Assembly: GCA_947588775.1 (NCBI GenBank)
Contig: CANPZQ010000082.1
Location: 1 to 9,047, forward strand
Length of the DNA stretch: 9,047 nucleotides
Direction of reading: 5' to 3'
DNA from: an uncultured Clostridia bacterium
GTDB lineage: Bacteria > Bacillota > Clostridia > Oscillospirales > Ruminococcaceae
Position numbers and translations under genes: made by a program. This document shows, piece by piece, positions 6,403 to 9,047 of the stretch; the first letter of the stretch is position 1, and each line of letters opens with the position of its first letter. The notes under the pieces are model-generated. The model saw only the letters and a program-made list of their open reading frames with translations. It was not told the DNA's origin and ran no database searches.

Positions 6403-6953
6403 ATAAAATTCTCCTTTTCAAGATAGGTTTTCAGGCTGTTTCGCAGGCGCATGAGCATGCTTTTGAGCTTTGAGCGGCTGAAGCCGGTGCTTTCGGAAAT
6501 CTTCGATATTTGGCGGCAGAGGTAGTACCTTTGCAGGAACACCGCGCGCTGCTCCTCCGAAAGCCCGAAGAGCCAGCGTTCTACGCATTCGGCGAGGGCT
6601 TTCGCGTCGACCTCGGCTTCGGGAGCGTTTTCCGTAAGAAGCGTGTCGCCGAGTTCTTCCAGCGAAACGGAATATTCCGAGGAGCGGCGTTTTTGGCGCG
6701 TCCGCCTCCGCAGAATATCAACCGCGCTCCGCCGTGCGAGCATTATGAGATAGCTGCGAAGGTTCTCGGGTGCGGGCGGCTGCGCCTCCCAGATTTTCAT
6801 TAAAACGTCGTTTAAGCATTCCTCGCTTTCGCCGACGTCGCCCAAAATGTTGTACGCGATTTTTTTGAGATACGCGCCGTACCTTTGGCCGATTCCGGAA
6901 AGCGCGGCCTCGTCGCGCTGCTCCAAAAATGCGGTTATTTGTTTGTCGTCCAT
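6399..6953 (-). CDS. ECF-type RNA polymerase sigma factor
   Basis: This 184-aa protein is an extracytoplasmic-function sigma factor, which directs RNA polymerase to a small regulon. Region 2 spans about residues 20-90: YGAYLKKIAYNILGD, then GESEECLNDVLMKIWE, then LRSYLIMLARRSAVDILRRR. Region 4 spans about 125-180: LSEEQRAVFLQRYYLCRQISKI followed by the helix-turn-helix STGFSRSKLKSMLMRLRNSLK. The reading frame is open upstream to 7082, but ATG at 6953 is chosen because AAAGGAGG (6966-6959) lies 5 bases before it and the domain begins there. The extra upstream residues would be Pro/Arg-rich translation of the GC-rich repeat. The gene overlaps the downstream membrane protein by ATGA, indicating a coupled sigma/anti-sigma pair. 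Its regulon cannot be told from the sequence. Confidence 0.9.
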   Translation of the reverse strand: MDDKQITAFLEQRDEAALSGIGQRYGAYLKKIAYNILGDVGESEECLNDVLMKIWEAQPPAPENLRSYLIMLARRSAVDILRRRTRQKRRSSEYSVSLEELGDTLLTENAPEAEVDAKALAECVERWLFGLSEEQRAVFLQRYYLCRQISKISESTGFSRSKLKSMLMRLRNSLKTYLEKENFI

Positions 6954-6992
6954 AGACGCCTCCTTTGGTGGGATTGAGTACTCGGTATATAT

Positions 6993-7018
6993 ATCGTCAA
7001 ACGGAGGGGGCGGGTTGC
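6993..7018 (-). promoter_or_regulatory. Possible ECF-type promoter of the sigma operon
   Basis: On the minus strand GCAAC (7018-7014) is separated by 17 bases from CGAT (6996-6993). ECF sigma factors often recognise an AAC -35 core and a CGnn -10 core and frequently drive their own operon, so this is a candidate autoregulated promoter. An overlapping TTGACG (7000-6995) could be a sigma-A -35, but I find no fitting -10 after it. Evidence is weak in both cases. Confidence 0.3.
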
Positions 7019-7049
7019 GGGGATTGCTTCGGTTTCCTGCGTGAGCCCG

Positions 7050-7132
7050 GCGCGGCGAATGTGGCTGGTTTCCCGCGCCCACCCGCCCGCCCTCTAAGGT
7101 TTCCCGCTCCCCTTCCGCCCCATTCGCCGCGC
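7050..7132 (-). repeat. 83-bp G-quadruplex element, copy 1 (inverted)
   Basis: Read on the minus strand, this element starts with GCGCGGCG (7132-7125) and ends with CGCCGCGC (7057-7050), a perfect 8-bp terminal inverted repeat. The arm pairing extends to 13 bp with flanking bases (7049-7061 with 7121-7133). Its core is GGGCGGGCGGGTGGG (7092-7078), four G-triplets with one-base loops, a strong G-quadruplex candidate. After the core come 9 bases, CCAGC, 6 bases and the terminal arm, with the same spacing as copy 2. By hand, 52 of 83 positions match copy 2 without gaps. I know of no named family matching it; transcribed or mobile status is unknown. Confidence 0.65.
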
Positions 7133-7154
7133 CTCGATGGCAGCAGCACAGGCA

Positions 7155-7237
7155 GCGCGGCGGGAAAAGCGGGGAAAAGGCGCGAAATGGCGGGGGGCGG
7201 GCGGGTGGGGCCGACGCACCAGCTTTTTCCGCCGCGC
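7155..7237 (+). repeat. 83-bp G-quadruplex element, copy 2
   Basis: This copy is in the opposite orientation to copy 1, separated from it by 22 bases. It begins GCGCGGCG (7155-7162) and ends CGCCGCGC (7230-7237). The arms extend to 16 bp with one mismatch (7155-7170 with 7222-7237), so the whole unit can fold as a large hairpin. The core GGGCGGGCGGGTGGG (7195-7209) is identical to copy 1 and lies at the same offset (40 bases from the start, 28 from the end). Many differences from copy 1 are A/G transitions. A longer exact match of 23 bases around the core (7190-7212) is shared with copy 3. Confidence 0.65.
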
Positions 7238-7247
7238 GGGGACATAT

Positions 7248-7283
7248 CAGAAAACAGATGACAGACAGTCAGACGGCAGAAAC
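7248..7283 (+). repeat. Five phased CAGA motifs upstream of metA
   Basis: CAGA occurs at 7248, 7255, 7262, 7270 and 7277, that is at intervals of 7, 7, 8 and 7 bases. The bases between differ, so this is a degenerate heptamer array rather than a simple microsatellite. It ends about 60 bases before the metA -35 box. It could be a protein-binding array or the remains of a slipped repeat. No function is shown. Confidence 0.45.
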
Positions 7284-7285
7284 TT

Positions 7286-7299
7286 TATCCCGTATCCCG
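7286..7299 (+). repeat. Tandem heptamer TATCCCG x2
   Basis: Two exact copies of TATCCCG lie head to tail (7286-7292 and 7293-7299), about 40 bases upstream of the metA -35 box. On the other strand the unit reads CGGGATA, which shares CGGG with the tandem CGGGTAC pair at the metA transcription start. A regulator site is possible but unproven. Confidence 0.4.
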
Positions 7300-7340
7300 A
7301 CAATACGACTTTCGGCTTCCCGATATAAGCTCCCCTACTC

Positions 7341-7369
7341 TTGATTTTGTACGAAAAATGTGCTATAAT
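7341..7369 (+). promoter_or_regulatory. Sigma-A promoter of metA
   Basis: TTGATT (7341-7346), 17 bases, then an extended -10 TGCTATAAT (7361-7369) with a perfect TATAAT. The start point would be near 7376 and the leader about 34 bases, too short for a SAM riboswitch or T-box, the controls often found on methionine genes in this phylum. Confidence 0.85.
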
Positions 7370-7383
7370 CGGGTACCGGGTAC
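7370..7383 (+). repeat. Tandem heptamer CGGGTAC x2 at the metA start point
   Basis: Two exact CGGGTAC copies (7370-7376, 7377-7383) directly follow the -10 box, spanning the predicted transcription start. The centre also forms an 11-base palindrome, GTACC-G-GGTAC (7373-7383). A repressor bound here would block initiation, so this is a candidate operator; the regulator is not known. Confidence 0.4.
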
Positions 7384-7409
7384 AAATTCAACAGTTGAGG
7401 AGAATTGAC

Positions 7410-8327
7410 ATGCCTATAAGGATACCGAATTCACTGCCGGCGGCAAAGACGCTTGCCGAGGAAAATATTTTCGTGATGAACGAAGCCCGCGCCGCCTCTC
7501 AGGATATACGCCCGCTGAGGATACTCGTTTTAAACCTCATGCCGACAAAAATCGACACCGAAACGCAGCTTGCGCGGCTTATCGGAAATACGCCGCTTCA
7601 GGTTGAGATAGAGCTGATTCACACCGTAAGTCACCGCTCAAAAAACACCTCCGAGGAGCACCTTCTTTCCTTCTACAAGTCCTTCGAGGACGTCCGCGAC
7701 GGCCGCTTTGACGGAATGATTATAACCGGCGCGCCGGTCGAGCTTATGGAATTTGAGGACGTAGAATACTGGGAAGAGCTCTGCGGGATAATGGAATGGT
7801 CGAAAACGCACGTCCATTCAACGCTCCACATATGCTGGGGCGCGCAGGCGGGGCTTTACTACCACTTCGGCATTCAGAAAAAGCTCCTCCCCGAAAAGCT
7901 CTTCGGGGTATTTGCGCACCGCGTCGCATATAAAAATCCGATACTTTTCCGCGGGTTCGACGATGTTTTCTATGTCCCGCATTCAAGATATTCAACAGTC
8001 GAGCTTTCCGACGTTGAGAAGGTCCCGGAGCTCAAAATACTTTCGGTGAGCGACCGCGCGGGGCTTTACTGCTGCATGACGGAGCACGGGCGGCAGATTT
8101 TCATCACCGGACATTGCGAATACGACCCCGACACCCTTGCCAAAGAATACTTCCGCGACGAGGCAAAGGGCCTCGGCACCGCGGTTCCCGAAAACTATTT
8201 TACCGACGACGACCCCAAAAAGCCGCCCGTCGTGAGATGGCGCGGACATGCGAATCTTCTTTTTGCGAACTGGCTTAATTATATCGTATACCAGAACACC
8301 CCATACGACGTTGCGAAAATCGGGTAG
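7410..8327 (+). CDS. metA: Homoserine O-acetyltransferase (MetA family)
   Basis: This cytoplasmic enzyme activates L-homoserine by O-acylation, the committed step of methionine synthesis. The 305-aa protein fits the family length. The catalytic triad is visible: Cys142 in HICWGAQAG, and His235 and Glu237 in TGHCEYD. Residue 111 in TGAPVE is glutamate. In Bacillus cereus MetA, Glu111 selects acetyl-CoA, while glycine there selects succinyl-CoA, so O-acetylhomoserine is the predicted product despite the common label succinyltransferase. The ATG at 7410 has GAGGAG (7397-7402) 7 bases upstream. An in-frame TTG at 7341 lies inside the promoter's -35 box and cannot be the start. It is divergent from the sigma operon. 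No clear terminator follows, so some readthrough into the coat gene is possible. Confidence 0.95.
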   Translation: MPIRIPNSLPAAKTLAEENIFVMNEARAASQDIRPLRILVLNLMPTKIDTETQLARLIGNTPLQVEIELIHTVSHRSKNTSEEHLLSFYKSFEDVRDGRFDGMIITGAPVELMEFEDVEYWEELCGIMEWSKTHVHSTLHICWGAQAGLYYHFGIQKKLLPEKLFGVFAHRVAYKNPILFRGFDDVFYVPHSRYSTVELSDVEKVPELKILSVSDRAGLYCCMTEHGRQIFITGHCEYDPDTLAKEYFRDEAKGLGTAVPENYFTDDDPKKPPVVRWRGHANLLFANWLNYIVYQNTPYDVAKIG

Positions 8328-8331
8328 AGCG

Positions 8332-8360
8332 GAATATTGCCGGAAAACCGGGGCATAATA
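8332..8360 (+). promoter_or_regulatory. Possible sporulation (sigma-G/F-like) promoter of the coat gene
   Basis: GAATA (8332-8336), 17 bases, then CATAATA (8354-8360). This fits the forespore pattern GnATR plus CATnnTA. The CATA start also resembles mother-cell sigma-E and sigma-K -10 boxes, so the exact sigma factor is open. A sigma-A reading (CATAAT) lacks a -35. The spacer contains a small palindrome, CCGG-AAAA-CCGG (8340-8351). Confidence 0.4.
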
Positions 8361-8391
8361 GACGTATCTTAAATGAAAGGTTGTGTTTATT

Positions 8392-8853
8392 ATGACTCTG
8401 ACGCCAAAGGAAACATCGCTTTTAAAGGATTTGAAGGGTCAAGAGAGGCTCTGCTGGGAAAAGTACGACAAGTACGCCTGCGACGCATGCTCTCAGGAGC
8501 TCAAGAACCTTTTCAGCGAGATGGCGATGACCGAAAAGCAGCACTTTGACTCCATCAACCAGATGCTCAAAGGAACCGTTCCGCAGATGCCGACGGGGCT
8601 CCGGAACGAGAACAACAGGTGGTGTACTCGCGTTCAGTACGCCGACGAGCAGTCGCGAAACATCGACAGGTTTCTCTGCACCGACATGCTCGCCTCCGAG
8701 AAGCACGCTTCGAGCCTCTACGACGTGAGCGTGTTCGAGTTCACCGACCCCGCGGCGCGAAAGGCCCTGAACCACATTCAGGCCGAGGAGCAGCAGCACG
8801 GCGAAAAGCTCTACGCGTATATGTCGCAGAACGGAATGTACAGCGCGGAATAA
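8392..8853 (+). CDS. CotF-family spore coat protein
   Basis: The 153-aa product matches the CotF coat-protein family, which has a ferritin-like helical fold. It has two related halves. The N-terminal half is LTPKETSLLKDL, then ELKNLFSEMAMTEKQH (36-51). The C-terminal half is DRFLCTDMLASEKHASSLYD (92-111), then ALNHIQAEEQQHGEKLYAYM (125-144). The ExxH-like segments (EKQH, SEKH, EEQQH) recall metal sites of the fold, but coat members are thought to be structural in the spore coat. Five cysteines are present, including the pair CDAC (30-33), which could cross-link or bind metal. I chose ATG at 8392 with AAAGG 11 bases upstream; a GTG at 8383 is only 2 bases from that site. A strong terminator follows. 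A rubrerythrin is excluded by the lack of its Fe-Cys4 tail. Confidence 0.85.
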   Translation: MTLTPKETSLLKDLKGQERLCWEKYDKYACDACSQELKNLFSEMAMTEKQHFDSINQMLKGTVPQMPTGLRNENNRWCTRVQYADEQSRNIDRFLCTDMLASEKHASSLYDVSVFEFTDPAARKALNHIQAEEQQHGEKLYAYMSQNGMYSAE

Positions 8854-8861
8854 TCAGAGCG

Positions 8862-8895
8862 TTCCCCCGACGATGGGCGTCGGGGGGATTTTTTT
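8862..8895 (+). terminator. Rho-independent terminator of the coat gene
   Basis: CCCCCGACG (8864-8872) pairs perfectly with CGTCGGGGG (8878-8886) across the loop ATGGG, followed by GA and seven T residues (8889-8895). It begins about 10 bases after the coat gene stop. Confidence 0.95.
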
Positions 8896-8920
8896 GGATG
8901 AGCGGGGGGGAGGAGAGGGG

Positions 8921-9000
8921 GCGCGGGGACGGAGCGGGGGGATGCAGGAAAAGCGGGGGGCGGGCGGGTGGGGCCAACGAAAGTAGCGGAGGCCCCGCGC
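8921..9000 (+). repeat. 80-bp G-quadruplex element, copy 3
   Basis: The unit begins GCGCGGGG (8921-8928) and ends CCCCGCGC (8993-9000), a perfect 8-bp inverted repeat of the same type as copies 1 and 2. The core GGGCGGGCGGGTGGG (8958-8972) is identical to theirs and lies 28 bases from the right end, as in both other copies; the left part is 3 bases shorter. A 23-base exact match to copy 2 surrounds the core (8953-8975), continuing to 27 bases with one mismatch. GGGGCC (8970-8975) also pairs with GGCCCC (8991-8996). It lies beyond the coat gene terminator in non-coding DNA. The CCCCATTCGC after its right end also occurs inside copy 1, so the true boundaries are uncertain. Confidence 0.55.
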
Positions 9001-9028
9001 CCCCATTCGCGACGAACCCGTCCCCCGA

Positions 9029-9045
9029 AGCCCCCTTGCGGGGCT
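9029..9045. other. Hairpin at the right edge
   Basis: AGCCCC (9029-9034) pairs with GGGGCT (9040-9045) across a five-base loop. No T-run can be seen before the window ends, so it may be part of a terminator for a gene beyond the edge or simply GC-rich spacer. Between 8896 and 9047 I see no supported gene. Confidence 0.3.
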
Positions 9046-9047
9046 GA

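Larger units (their letters stand above)
6954..7409. other. Divergent intergenic region, sigma operon to metA
   Basis: No gene is supported in these 456 bases. The part next to the sigma gene (6954-7020) holds its ribosome binding site and a possible promoter. The middle (7050-7237) is very GC-rich (73% over 7141-7200, hand count) and consists of two inverted G-quadruplex elements. The part next to metA (7240-7409) returns to ordinary composition and carries phased CAGA motifs, tandem heptamers and the metA promoter. Open frames crossing the GC-rich part are low-complexity Pro/Arg/Gly translations. Confidence 0.7.

Noticed and set aside
6954..7082. Upstream extension of the sigma factor by 43 codons
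   Set aside because: The extension translates GC-rich repeat DNA; an ideal AAAGGAGG sits 5 bases before the internal ATG at 6953.
7248..7299. CRISPR-like array
   Set aside because: Units are only 7-8 bases with no spacers of regular length and no cas genes nearby.
7341..7409. Upstream TTG start for MetA
   Set aside because: It coincides with the -35 box of the metA promoter, and MetA proteins begin at the MPIRIP segment at 7410.
7370..7409. SAM riboswitch or T-box leader for metA
   Set aside because: The predicted leader is about 34 bases, far too short, and no terminator hairpin precedes the start codon.
8392..8853. Rubrerythrin or ferritin iron protein
   Set aside because: The ferritin-like pattern fits CotF better; the rubredoxin-type Cys4 tail is absent and the residue spacing is that of coat proteins.
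8619..9047. Frame of 142 codons running from the coat gene to the right edge
   Set aside because: It is out of frame within the coat gene, then crosses a strong terminator and the G-rich repeat; the product is low-complexity Arg/Gly.

Overview
The window looks like a piece of a spore-forming Bacillota genome, most likely class Clostridia (Oscillospiraceae or Ruminococcaceae-like). This rests on a CotF-type spore coat protein, strong GGAGG ribosome binding sites with sigma-A-type promoters, a MetA of the acetyl-CoA type, and protein sequences of clostridial character. GC content is about 58% in the typical genes (hand count). The taxonomic call is inference, since no marker gene is present.

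Layout. (1) Positions 1-1461, minus strand: most of an FGGY-family sugar kinase, cut by the left edge, behind a perfect-consensus sigma-A promoter. (2) Positions 1715-5170, plus strand: a tightly packed cluster. It holds an MTA/SAH nucleosidase (mtnN), a 163-aa four-helix membrane protein overlapping it by ATGA, an unusual fusion of an XRE-type DNA-binding domain to a complete M18 aminopeptidase, a GNAT acetyltransferase, and a 64-aa two-helix membrane protein. A low-GC SRPBCC-fold gene (5215-5610) follows 44 bases later and ends at a bidirectional terminator. (3) Positions 5701-6953, minus strand: an ECF sigma factor and, overlapping it by ATGA, a single-pass membrane protein that is its probable anti-sigma partner. 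(4) Positions 6954-7409: a 456-base divergent intergenic region. It holds two inverted copies of an 83-bp GC-rich element with a G-quadruplex core, phased CAGA repeats, tandem heptamers, and the metA promoter. (5) Positions 7410-8327: metA, with Glu111 predicting homoserine O-acetyltransferase activity. (6) Positions 8392-8853: a CotF-family coat protein behind a forespore-like promoter and before a strong terminator. (7) Positions 8896-9047: non-coding G-rich DNA with a third copy of the G-quadruplex element.

How the genes work together. The plus-strand cluster 1715-5170 is probably one transcript, because its genes overlap or are 0-3 bases apart. Its shared role is not obvious. MtnN recycles S-adenosylmethionine by-products and MetA starts methionine synthesis, so two steps of sulfur amino acid metabolism lie within 6 kb, but they are not co-transcribed. 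The sigma/anti-sigma pair is a separate envelope-signalling unit.

The two observations most worth following are the HTH-M18 aminopeptidase fusion, with all metal and catalytic residues present, and the family of three 80-83-bp elements. Those elements have GCGCGG-type terminal inverted repeats and an identical 15-base G-quadruplex core.
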